NCBI GenBank assembly: GCA_964456815.1
Contig: CAYWCO010000027.1
Location: 1-12,520 of the forward strand
DNA length: 12,520 nucleotides
Direction of reading: 5' to 3'
From: CAVTZP01 sp964456815
GTDB lineage: Bacteria > Chloroflexota > Dehalococcoidia > Dehalococcoidales > BS750m-G39
The notes beneath the pieces are model-generated. The model had not been told where the DNA came from. It did not search any database and saw only the letters and a list, made by a program, of their open reading frames with translations. The translations under genes and the position numbers were made by a program. Shown one piece after another: positions 1 through 6,840 of this stretch. Positions within the stretch are counted from its first letter, which is position 1, and the number at the start of each line of letters is the position of its first letter.

Positions 1-33
1 GAAGAAGCCCTCAGACCCCTCTTAAACTACCCG

Positions 34-1410
34 CTACTTAGATGCCTTCCCTTCTTTCCATATCTTGCCGCCGGGGGGCAGGACAAACAGGTCTTCGCCC
101 TCCAGCTTGGCTTGCAGCGTCTTTTTTAGCTCAGCTATGGGGACTCTTATCTGCCTCAGGCTGTCGCGCTCACGGATGGTGACCTGATTGTCCTCAAGCG
201 ACTGGAAGTCAACGGTGACACAGAAGGGGGTGCCAATCTCGTCCTGGCGCCGGTAGCGCCGCCCGATTGACTGGGCATCGTCATACTGGGTCATAAAAGA
301 CCGGCGCAGGTCGGCGTAAATCTCTTTGGACAGAGGAGCTAAGGTCTCCTTACGGCTCAAGGGCAATATTGCTACCTTGATGGGTGCCAGGTCGGGGTGG
401 AGGTGGAGCAGCACCCGTGCTTCGCCATCAGCTACATCTTCATCATAGGCATCGCACAAGAAAGCGAGGCAGGAGCGGTCAACCCCGGCCGATGGCTCAA
501 TGATGTAAGGGGTGATATGCTCTTTGGCCTCTTCGTCGTAATAGCTCAGGCTCTTGCCGCTGAACTTAGCGTGCTGCACCAGGTCAAAGTCTCCGCGGTT
601 GGCAATGCCCTCCAGCTCAGCCCAGCCCATAGGGAAAAGGTAGTCAATGTCATAGCACTCCTTGGCGTAGTGCGCCAGCTCCTCCTTGCTATGCTCGCGG
701 AGCCTCAGGTTCTCCTTTTTGATGCCCAGTTTTTTATACCAGTTGCTGCGCTCCTCTACCCAGTGGTCAAACCACTGCTTGGCACTATCCGGCTTAACGA
801 AGAATTCTATCTCCATCTGCTCAAACTCACGGCAGCGGAAGATAAAGTTGCCGGTGGTAATCTCATTGCGGAAGGCTTTACCTATCTGAGCCATGCCAAA
901 GGGCAGCCTCTTTCTGGTGGTATTGACCACATTCTCAAAGTTGACGAACATGCCCTGAGCTGTCTCCGGGCGCAGATAAACGATGCTGGCTTGCTCCTCC
1001 ACCGGACCGATAAATGTCTTAAACATTAAATTGAACAGCTGAGGTTCGGTCAGCTCACCACCGCAGGAAGGGCACTTGTCGCCCTTTACCTCGTCAGCGC
1101 GCCAGCGCAGGTGGCAGCTCTTGCACTCAACCAGGGGGTCGGTGAAACCTTCAAGGTGCCCGCTGGCTTCCCATGTCCGGGGGTGCATCAGGATGCTGGC
1201 GTCCAGACCGACGATATCATCGCGCTCCTGAACCACAGCCCGCCACCAGGCTCGCTTTACGTTCTGCTTCAGCTCCACACCCAGAGGCCCGTAGTCCCAG
1301 CAACTAGACAAGCCGCCGTAGATTTCGCTGCTGGGGAAGATAAAGCCACGCCGCTGGCACAGAGAGACGAGCTTTGCCATATCAACCATTGCCGCTGAAG
1401 GCTCAGCCAC
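34..1410 (-). CDS. glyS: Glycyl-tRNA synthetase, single-chain archaeal/eukaryotic (alpha2) type
   Basis: This class II aminoacyl-tRNA synthetase charges tRNA-Gly with glycine in the cytoplasm. The 458-aa protein opens with the family hallmark RRGFIFPSSEIYGG (residues 20-33). It carries a CxxC...CxxC zinc knuckle (C96, C99, C113, C116), motif 2 with GKAFRNEI and FRCREFEQMEIE (177-202), and motif 3 EPSAGVDR (305-312). A C-terminal anticodon-binding domain begins near residue 342 (LAPIKVAILPL). Length and layout match the homodimeric type, not the separate GlyQ/GlyS chains of many bacteria. The start is GTG at 1410, preceded by a G-rich Shine-Dalgarno sequence (GAGGGGGG). ATG codons at residues 8 and 11 are alternatives. 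The start overlaps the upstream DUF1648-like gene by 8 bp, so it is the last gene of the hdrACB operon and probably translationally coupled to its neighbour. The product is very secure; only the exact start is uncertain. Confidence 0.96.
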   Translation of the reverse strand: MAEPSAAMVDMAKLVSLCQRRGFIFPSSEIYGGLSSCWDYGPLGVELKQNVKRAWWRAVVQERDDIVGLDASILMHPRTWEASGHLEGFTDPLVECKSCHLRWRADEVKGDKCPSCGGELTEPQLFNLMFKTFIGPVEEQASIVYLRPETAQGMFVNFENVVNTTRKRLPFGMAQIGKAFRNEITTGNFIFRCREFEQMEIEFFVKPDSAKQWFDHWVEERSNWYKKLGIKKENLRLREHSKEELAHYAKECYDIDYLFPMGWAELEGIANRGDFDLVQHAKFSGKSLSYYDEEAKEHITPYIIEPSAGVDRSCLAFLCDAYDEDVADGEARVLLHLHPDLAPIKVAILPLSRKETLAPLSKEIYADLRRSFMTQYDDAQSIGRRYRRQDEIGTPFCVTVDFQSLEDNQVTIRERDSLRQIRVPIAELKKTLQAKLEGEDLFVLPPGGKIWKEGKASK

Positions 1411-1882
1411 GCTGCCCCCCTCTTACCTTAGAGAAAATGTAGAACAGAAATACCCCTAGAGCAATGGTAACCAGTCCCAGAACAATCAGGGGAAATATCC
1501 ATATCGGCATGATATGCATTTGGTACAGATTGTAGCTGAAAATATCAGCCATTGCAAAGCAGAGCAGAAGCTGGGGCAGAGCGATGATGTTGCCCATGAA
1601 TAAGAGTACCCCTTCCGCCCTTACCCCGGTGCCCTTCATCTGCCCGAAGCGGCGGCTGAGTCTGGTAGCCCCCCAGGCAACACCCCACGCCACAAGGACG
1701 AGGACAAGCTGGGGCAGGAGCATCCAGAGCATGGTCATCTCCCGGCTGAGCCAGCCGTCAGGCGTGCCATCAAGCTCAAAGCGGGTAGCCAGGTCGGCGG
1801 GAAGCAGGTGATAAAAGTAGGCGGAAAGGATTAAAGATAGAAACAAAATAGCTAGCGGCCCTATGATGTAGCTCAGGCGCAT
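1403..1882 (-). CDS. Small DUF1648-like integral membrane protein
   Basis: This 159-aa hydrophobic protein has about four membrane helices (near residues 5-25, 50-76, 92-112 and 124-152). The loop after helix 1 reads LPADLATRFELDGTPDGW, which matches the DUF1648 signature (LP..., H/R-F, G-x-P/A-D-G-W). That domain occurs alone and in SdpI-type immunity or signalling proteins. No biochemical function can be assigned. No toxin or SdpR-like regulator sits next to it, so an immunity role has no support here. The ATG start lies 12 bp after the hdrB stop and has only a weak Shine-Dalgarno sequence. Its end overlaps the glyS start by 8 bp. It is therefore a passenger or accessory gene in the hdr-glyS operon. 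The fold family is fairly clear; the role is unknown. Confidence 0.75.
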   Translation of the reverse strand: MRLSYIIGPLAILFLSLILSAYFYHLLPADLATRFELDGTPDGWLSREMTMLWMLLPQLVLVLVAWGVAWGATRLSRRFGQMKGTGVRAEGVLLFMGNIIALPQLLLCFAMADIFSYNLYQMHIMPIWIFPLIVLGLVTIALGVFLFYIFSKVRGGQRG

Positions 1883-1894
1883 ATCAATTTCAAT

Positions 1895-2761
1895 TCAAAG
1901 ATAAGGGGCTAACACCCTCATTGGTGAAACAACGTTCCGTGACAGAGCCAGGGCGCCAGGCTTGATACCTAAGGCAACACCGACCAGCTGAGTAAGGAAG
2001 AGGACGGGGAGGTTATATTTTGTCTTGAACTGGCTGTTGACCTGACTCTGATAGACATCAAGGTTAATATGACACAAGGGGCAGGGGGTAACAATACACT
2101 GGGCACCATTCTCCTGGGCATTGCGCAAAATCCTATTAACCAGCCCTAAAGCCACCTCTTGTTCAGACATAACCAGAGAGCTACCGCAGCACTGGACCTT
2201 CATCTGCCACGGCACGACATCAGCCCCAAGGCTGGCTACCAGTTCATCCATAGAGTGCGGGGATTCAGGGTCATCAAAGCCGTTGGGGCGAACCAGCTGG
2301 CAGCCGTAGTACGACGCTACCTTAAGCCCCTTGAGGGGCTTGGTTACCTTAGAGCCAATGACCTCGGGGGTAATATCGCTATACAAGACCTCAGCCAGGT
2401 GCCGAACGCGGACTCCCCCCTTATAGCTCAGCTTAGCCGCAGCCAGCGCCTTACCTACCTGCTCCTTGAGGTCAGGGTGTTCCTTGAGGTTGTCATTGGC
2501 TACGTCCAGGACAACATAGCAGTTGGAGCACGGGGTTACCAGGTCAAGCCCTGTCTTCTCCGCCAGCGCCAGATTTCTGGCGGCAATAGCCGTCGCCTCC
2601 AGCTTGTCTATTGAGCCGTAGGGGGTGGAGCCGCAGCAATTCCAGTCCTCAAGCTCAACCAGGTCCATATCCAGCTCCTTAGCCACAGGCAGAACCGAAA
2701 GACCCAGGGGTGAAGCTGTAGCCTCGGCAGAGCAACCGGGAAAATAAGAATACTTCTTCAC
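1895..2761 (-). CDS. hdrB: Heterodisulfide reductase-like subunit B (two CCG domains)
   Basis: HdrB is the catalytic disulfide-reducing subunit of HdrABC-type complexes, using two non-cubane [4Fe-4S] clusters. The 288-aa protein has two complete cysteine-rich CCG domains: C10...CC42-43...C78xxC81 and C154...CC191-192...C227xxC230. All ten expected ligands are present, which argues for an active enzyme. No membrane helix or signal is visible, so it should act in the cytoplasm. The start is GTG, sharing a GTGA overlap with the hdrC stop, with a good Shine-Dalgarno (GGGAGGT) inside the hdrC end. Bacteria generally lack CoM-S-S-CoB, so the real substrate is unknown; another disulfide, a thiol carrier or a partner enzyme is possible. 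Related CCG proteins include SdhE, LutA and GlpC, but the adjacent HdrC and HdrA make HdrB the best call. Confidence 0.93.
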   Translation of the reverse strand: MKKYSYFPGCSAEATASPLGLSVLPVAKELDMDLVELEDWNCCGSTPYGSIDKLEATAIAARNLALAEKTGLDLVTPCSNCYVVLDVANDNLKEHPDLKEQVGKALAAAKLSYKGGVRVRHLAEVLYSDITPEVIGSKVTKPLKGLKVASYYGCQLVRPNGFDDPESPHSMDELVASLGADVVPWQMKVQCCGSSLVMSEQEVALGLVNRILRNAQENGAQCIVTPCPLCHINLDVYQSQVNSQFKTKYNLPVLFLTQLVGVALGIKPGALALSRNVVSPMRVLAPYL

Positions 2762-3309
2762 TTGGCACCTCCCAGGGCTTTAGCCTTATTCAGGATAGCC
2801 TTAAGCTCGCCTATCTCCTTTATTCGGCTTGGCTTCAGGGGCAGGCGCCCATGCAAGAACATTCCCAGCCCCACCGGCGCCAGCTTAAGGGCGGCGAAGG
2901 GGTTAGTTTTCAGGAAGAGCTTGAGCATCATACCAAGCTCATACACCCGCCCATTGCTCTTAGCCGAGTCAACAAAGCACTGGTACATCACCGGTGTCCG
3001 GCTGCGCTTGGTGCTCAAGCCGTGCTTGGTGGCCAGGACTTCCAGGGCATGCATAATATCAGTTGGTTTAATGTCTCGCGGGCAACGCACGGTGCAGGCA
3101 TAACAGGAAGAGCAGAACCACATTGAATTGCTGGACAGTAGCTCATCCCTCAGCCCAGCCCGCACCATGGCGATAGCCTGCCGCGGTGGGTAGTCCCATC
3201 TGGTGGCAGTAGGACAGGAGCCGGTGCACATGCCACACTGAATACAGGAGCGAATAGCTCCACCACCAGGGACGGAACACACCTCATCAATAAAGCTTAC
3301 CTCAGCCAT
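2758..3309 (-). CDS. hdrC: Heterodisulfide reductase-like subunit C (2x[4Fe-4S] ferredoxin)
   Basis: HdrC is the small iron-sulfur subunit that carries electrons from HdrA to HdrB. The 183-aa protein has two [4Fe-4S] motifs, C22xxC25xxC28xxxC32P and C66xxC69xxC72xxxC76P, in an otherwise helical chain. This is the standard HdrC/GlpC arrangement and usual length. The ATG at 3309 follows a strong Shine-Dalgarno (AAGGAGGAG). It lies 15 bp after the hdrA stop and overlaps hdrB by 4 bp, so the three subunits are almost certainly co-translated and made in similar amounts. The gene order A-C-B is common in bacterial hdr operons. No MvhD-like, FrhB-like or hydrogenase gene is present in the window, so the electron donor must come from elsewhere or from the extra module in HdrA. 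Confidence 0.94.
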   Translation of the reverse strand: MAEVSFIDEVCSVPGGGAIRSCIQCGMCTGSCPTATRWDYPPRQAIAMVRAGLRDELLSSNSMWFCSSCYACTVRCPRDIKPTDIMHALEVLATKHGLSTKRSRTPVMYQCFVDSAKSNGRVYELGMMLKLFLKTNPFAALKLAPVGLGMFLHGRLPLKPSRIKEIGELKAILNKAKALGGAK

Positions 3310-3324
3310 CTAGACTCCTCCTTT

Positions 3325-6300
3325 TCATACCAGCAATCCCTCTATCTCAGCCATGAGCTGCTCGGTGGTAAAGTGCCTGCCGGTGATGGCGCCACTGGGG
3401 CAAGCAGCTACGCACACGCCACAGCCCTTACACAGCGTCTCGTTAATGCGGCTGACCTTCTTTTCCTCATCAAAGGAAATGGCGTTGAAGGGGCAGAGGT
3501 CGCTACACGTCTTGCACCCGGAGCAGAGCTCTTCATCGACCACTGACGTAATTGCCTCAACCTCTATTTCGCCAGCGGTTATTGTAGCCAAAGCCCGGGC
3601 GGCAGCCGCTGAAGCCTGAGTCACACTCTGAGGAATATCCTTGGGCGACTGACAGCAGCCAACGACAAAAATGCCGTCGTTCATGGTAGCTACCGGGTCA
3701 AGCTTGGGGTGTTTCTCCAGGAAGAAACCGTCGGCGCTGCGGCTAACGGAAAACAGCCTGGCAACCTCGTCGGCATCTGCCCTAGGCTCGAGAGCCGAAC
3801 TCAATACCACCATGTCAACCGGGACACGCCGCTTGCGCCCGATGAGGGTATCCTCGCCAACTATAATGAGCTTGCCTTCTTCTTCGGGACTCTCAGCAAT
3901 ATCGGTAACCTCACCGGGACGCCCACGGATAAAAGTAGTCCCTTCATCAAGAACACGGTTATAAAACTCCTCAAAGGCTTTACCCACGCACCTGAGGTCA
4001 ATATAGAATTCAATGACCTGGGCTCCGGGGACATGCTCCCTTATCAGGTGGCCAAACTTCATTGAATACATGCAGCACACCTGCGAGCAATACTCGTGAT
4101 ACTTCTTATCCCGACTGCCCACGCAGTGGATAATGCCCACCGTCTTGGGGTGGGAACCGTCCTTAAGGAAGATCTCACCTGCGGTTGGCCCTGAGGCATT
4201 AATCATCCGCTCAAACTCAAGGGCAGTAATGACATTATCAAGGCGCCCGTAGCCATACTGGTAGAGGGGGGTAGGGTCAAAGGCGTCATAACCGGTAGCC
4301 ATGATTATGTTACCGACATCCACCTCCACCTCCTCCTCCTTCATCTCCTGATTAATTGCCCCTGCCTGACATGCCTTAACACACTCCAGGCACTCCGAGC
4401 ACACGCCGCAGTTCAAGCAACGCCTGGCTTCCTCAATTGCCGCCTTTTCATCAAAGCCAAGCTCAACCTCGGCAAAGCCCTTCCGCTTCTGGGGGTCAAG
4501 CGTCGGCACAGTATGCCTTGCCTGGGGTACCACCCCCTTCTTTGACACCTCTTTCACCCTGGTGATAGGGGTTGGTCGCCCCGCCTTCAGGTCAACCCCC
4601 CTCAGATGGCGGTCAATTGAGATAGCGGCTTCCTTACCAGCGGCAATAGCAGCAATGACATCGGCGGGACCGGAAACCAAATCGCCGCCGGCAAAAACAC
4701 CCTCAACATTTGTCTGCAGGGTTACCTGGTCAACAGCCAGGGTACCCCACGCCGTGTATTCAAGCTCCTTGGGAAGCGCTGCCTTGTCCACCGACTGCCC
4801 CACAGCCATAATTACGTTATCAACATCCATATCAAATTCCGAGCCCTTAATCGGCACCGGGCGCCGCCGACCACTGGCATCGGGTTCCCCCAGCTCCATC
4901 TGAATACATTGGATGCCAGTTACCCACTCACCCTCGGTCAGAATCTTGACCGGTGCTGAGAGGATGTGGAGTTTTACCCCCTCACGCTCCGCCTCATCCA
5001 CCTCAGTGGCAGCAGCGGGCATCTCGGTTCGGGAGCGCCGATAGACAATAGAGACCTCTTTTGCCCCAAGGCGGCGGGCTACCCTAGCCGCATCTATGGC
5101 GGCATTGCCCCCGCCAATGACGACCACCCTCTCTCCAAGACTAACCTTAGCCCCCGAGCTCACCTGCTTCAGAAAGCCAAGGGCATCGATGACGCCCTTG
5201 GCGTCTTCGCCGGGTATCCCCATCTTTATGCTTTCCCAGGCACCGGTAGCCAGGAATATAGCTTCATAGCCCTGACTGAAGATATCCTCAAGGTTCTTCA
5301 CCGTGGTATTGGTCTTTATCTCCACCCCCAGCTCTTCAATATAGCTAATTTCGTTATCCAGCACCTTCTTCGGCAGCCTGTGCTCAGGGATACCATAGCG
5401 CAGCAGACCACCGCTCTTGGGCGTAGCCTCAAAGATGGTAACCGGATAGCCCTCTTGTATCAAGTCGTAGGCACAGGCCAGTCCCGCCGGACCGGAGCCA
5501 ATAATAGCCACCTTATCTTCCTTCGTCCTCTCAATCGGGGTTGCCTTTTTTCTACCCACCTTCATCTCGTAGTCAGCCATGAAACGCTTTAGGGCGCGGA
5601 TGGCCACCGGCTCATCAACCTTCCCCCGCTCACACTCCAGTTCGCAGGGGTGGGTGCAGACACGCCCGCAGACGCCGGCAAAGGGCATGGTCCGCCGCAA
5701 TACCTCAAGGGCTTCCTTGAACTTGCCCTGGGAAATAAGGGCGACATACCCCTGGGCATTAACCCCAGCCGGACAGGCGGAGCGGCACGGCGGGTAGCCC
5801 CGCTTATCAACGGTAAAGGCATTGGGCACAGCCTGGGGGAAGGGTCTATAGATTGCCTTCCTCTGACCCAGCCCTAGGTCAAACTCATTTGGCACCGTAA
5901 CCGGACAAACATTGGCACACTCGCCACAGCCAGTGCACTTATCAACGTCAACATATCTTGCCTTCTTCTCTATCTTAACCTTGAAATTACCAACATACCC
6001 CGAGACATCAACTACCTGGCTATAGGACATCAACTCAATATAGGGGTGAGACCCGGCCAGACTCATCTTGGGGGTTAGAATACAAGCCGAGCAGTCAAGG
6101 GTGGGGAAGGTCTTATCAAGCTGAATCATGTGCCCGCCGATAGAAGGCTCCCTCTCTACCAGGTAGACCTTATGCCTTGAATCAGCAATCTCCAGGGCGG
6201 CCTGAATGCCGGCAACACCCCCTCCCACCACCAGGGTATTGGGGTTGACCGGGACTTTCTTGGTCTCCAGAGGCTCTTGATAGGCAACACGCCTTACCGC

Positions 6301-6666
6301 AGCACTAACCAGAGCCTTGGCTTTCTCAGTGGCAGCGGCGCGGTCCTCGGTTACCCACGAGCAATGCTCCCTGATATTAGCCATCTCAAAGAGATAGGGG
6401 TTTAACCCTGACTCCTGGCAAACCCGGCGGTAGGTCCGCTCGTGCAGCGTTGGGGAGCAGGAAGCCACCACCACCCGATTAATCCCCAGCTCCTTAATAT
6501 CCTGCCTGATAAGGTCCTGCCCTGGGTCAGAGCACATATACATGTAGTGGCGAGCAATGGTCACAAAAGGTAAGCTCTGAGCAAACTCGGCAACCGCTTC
6601 AACATCCACCGTACCCGCAATGTTGGTCCCACAGTGACAGACATAAACACCAATCTTAGGCTCCAT
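3325..6666 (-). CDS. hdrA: HdrA flavoprotein with an inserted GltD/NfnB-type NAD(P)H oxidoreductase module
   Basis: HdrA is the FAD-containing, electron-bifurcating hub of HdrABC complexes. Typical HdrA is about 650 aa; this one is 1113 aa. Residues 1-284 are the HdrA N-terminus: a C10/C12 segment, the FAD motif VGGGVAGIQAA (147-157) and a [4Fe-4S] site (C244, C247, C250, C254), then FPQAVPNAF. Residues about 285-735 are a complete GltD-like module. It has Cys ligands C294, C298, C333, C337, C341 and C345, FAD motif GSGPAGL (390-396), pyridine-nucleotide motif GGGNAAID (518-525) with the VYRRSRTEMPA segment (541-551), and GGDLVSGPADV (660-670). HdrA then resumes with Cys-rich C750-C766, the second half of the flavin domain, and two C-terminal [4Fe-4S] motifs (C1048-C1058, C1079-C1089). 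The ATG follows GGAGG and heads the operon. The likely role is coupling NAD(P)H with ferredoxin and HdrB. Bifurcation itself is inferred. Confidence 0.93.
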   Translation of the reverse strand: MEPKIGVYVCHCGTNIAGTVDVEAVAEFAQSLPFVTIARHYMYMCSDPGQDLIRQDIKELGINRVVVASCSPTLHERTYRRVCQESGLNPYLFEMANIREHCSWVTEDRAAATEKAKALVSAAVRRVAYQEPLETKKVPVNPNTLVVGGGVAGIQAALEIADSRHKVYLVEREPSIGGHMIQLDKTFPTLDCSACILTPKMSLAGSHPYIELMSYSQVVDVSGYVGNFKVKIEKKARYVDVDKCTGCGECANVCPVTVPNEFDLGLGQRKAIYRPFPQAVPNAFTVDKRGYPPCRSACPAGVNAQGYVALISQGKFKEALEVLRRTMPFAGVCGRVCTHPCELECERGKVDEPVAIRALKRFMADYEMKVGRKKATPIERTKEDKVAIIGSGPAGLACAYDLIQEGYPVTIFEATPKSGGLLRYGIPEHRLPKKVLDNEISYIEELGVEIKTNTTVKNLEDIFSQGYEAIFLATGAWESIKMGIPGEDAKGVIDALGFLKQVSSGAKVSLGERVVVIGGGNAAIDAARVARRLGAKEVSIVYRRSRTEMPAAATEVDEAEREGVKLHILSAPVKILTEGEWVTGIQCIQMELGEPDASGRRRPVPIKGSEFDMDVDNVIMAVGQSVDKAALPKELEYTAWGTLAVDQVTLQTNVEGVFAGGDLVSGPADVIAAIAAGKEAAISIDRHLRGVDLKAGRPTPITRVKEVSKKGVVPQARHTVPTLDPQKRKGFAEVELGFDEKAAIEEARRCLNCGVCSECLECVKACQAGAINQEMKEEEVEVDVGNIIMATGYDAFDPTPLYQYGYGRLDNVITALEFERMINASGPTAGEIFLKDGSHPKTVGIIHCVGSRDKKYHEYCSQVCCMYSMKFGHLIREHVPGAQVIEFYIDLRCVGKAFEEFYNRVLDEGTTFIRGRPGEVTDIAESPEEEGKLIIVGEDTLIGRKRRVPVDMVVLSSALEPRADADEVARLFSVSRSADGFFLEKHPKLDPVATMNDGIFVVGCCQSPKDIPQSVTQASAAAARALATITAGEIEVEAITSVVDEELCSGCKTCSDLCPFNAISFDEEKKVSRINETLCKGCGVCVAACPSGAITGRHFTTEQLMAEIEGLLV

Positions 6667-6691
6667 TTTGCCCTCCTAACGACCAGCGCAG

Positions 6692-6700
6692 ATTATATCA
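6692..6700 (-). promoter_or_regulatory. Candidate extended -10 promoter (P2) for hdrA
   Basis: On the minus strand the sequence reads TGATATAAT, a perfect extended -10 (TGnTATAAT) with no good -35 at the right distance. Transcription would start near 6685, giving a leader of about 18 nt that contains the hdrA Shine-Dalgarno. It may act as a second, downstream promoter for the hdr operon. This is a sequence match only. Confidence 0.45.
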
Positions 6701-6711
6701 AAGGGGCCAGT

Positions 6712-6764
6712 TGCTAAACTAAACTATATTAGCATACGGGGGTATCATGGTCAAGTTATTAGCA
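6712..6764. repeat. TATTAGCA direct repeats plus inverted TGCTAA around the hdrA promoter
   Basis: TATTAGCA occurs at 6727-6734 and again at 6757-6764, exactly 30 bp apart, which is roughly three helical turns. An inverted half (TGCTAA) lies at 6712-6717. One copy overlaps the hdrA -10 element, one lies just upstream of its -35, and the inverted half lies just past the predicted start site. Placement fits operator half-sites, but the region is AT-rich and the repeats are short. No known regulator site is recognised. Confidence 0.3.
6726..6754 (-). promoter_or_regulatory. Predicted sigma-70 promoter (P1) for the hdrA-C-B-DUF1648-glyS operon
   Basis: Read on the minus strand, TTGACC (6754-6749) is followed after exactly 17 bp by TAATAT (6731-6726). 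This is a good housekeeping promoter with transcription expected near 6719 and a leader of about 52 nt before the hdrA ATG. There is no properly spaced sigma-54 element here, so the hdr operon itself does not appear to depend directly on the neighbouring RpoN. Confidence 0.6.
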
Positions 6765-6786
6765 CCGCCATAATTTGTTAAATTTA

Positions 6787-6815
6787 TTGACATTTCCCTA
6801 TCGCTGTAGTAAAAT
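6787..6815 (+). promoter_or_regulatory. Predicted sigma-70 promoter for the rpoN-kinase-regulator operon
   Basis: A perfect TTGACA (6787-6792), 17 bp of spacer, then TAAAAT (6810-6815) gives a near-consensus sigma-70 promoter. The start would be near 6822, leaving a leader of about 18 nt that holds the Shine-Dalgarno at 6831-6836. Because the promoter lies inside the longer open frame that begins at 6775, it also rules out that upstream start for rpoN. Confidence 0.75.
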
Positions 6816-6830
6816 TTTTATACAGGGGTC

Positions 6831-6836
6831 AGGGGT
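6831..6836 (+). promoter_or_regulatory. Shine-Dalgarno that sets the rpoN start
   Basis: AGGGGT lies 4 nt before the ATG at 6841. Together with the promoter just upstream it fixes the rpoN start at 6841 and not at the TTG at 6775. Confidence 0.6.
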
Positions 6837-6840
6837 AGTA

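Noticed and set aside
1..33. Possible further gene downstream of glyS
   Set aside because: Only 33 bp are available and no coding signal or terminator hairpin is evident in them.
397..1029. Plus-strand open frame of 210 codons
   Set aside because: It lies wholly antisense to glyS, whose protein has all family motifs; the plus-strand product has no recognisable domain.
1403..1882. SdpI-type immunity role for the DUF1648-like protein
   Set aside because: No toxin gene or SdpR-like repressor is adjacent; only the short DUF1648 signature supports a link.
2159..2614. Plus-strand open frame of 151 codons
   Set aside because: It is antisense to hdrB, whose ten cysteine ligands are all in place.
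4966..5592. Plus-strand open frame of 208 codons
   Set aside because: It is antisense to the GltD-like part of hdrA, which is clearly the coding strand, and has no recognisable motif or good start context.
6749..6763. Possible sigma-54 site (GG...GC) upstream of rpoN
   Set aside because: The spacing between GG and GC is 11 bp instead of the required 10, and it overlaps the hdrA -35 element.
6775..6840. Upstream TTG start that would lengthen rpoN by 22 residues
   Set aside because: The stretch contains the near-perfect -35 and -10 elements and the likely transcript start, so it cannot be translated from that promoter; ATG 6841 has its own Shine-Dalgarno.
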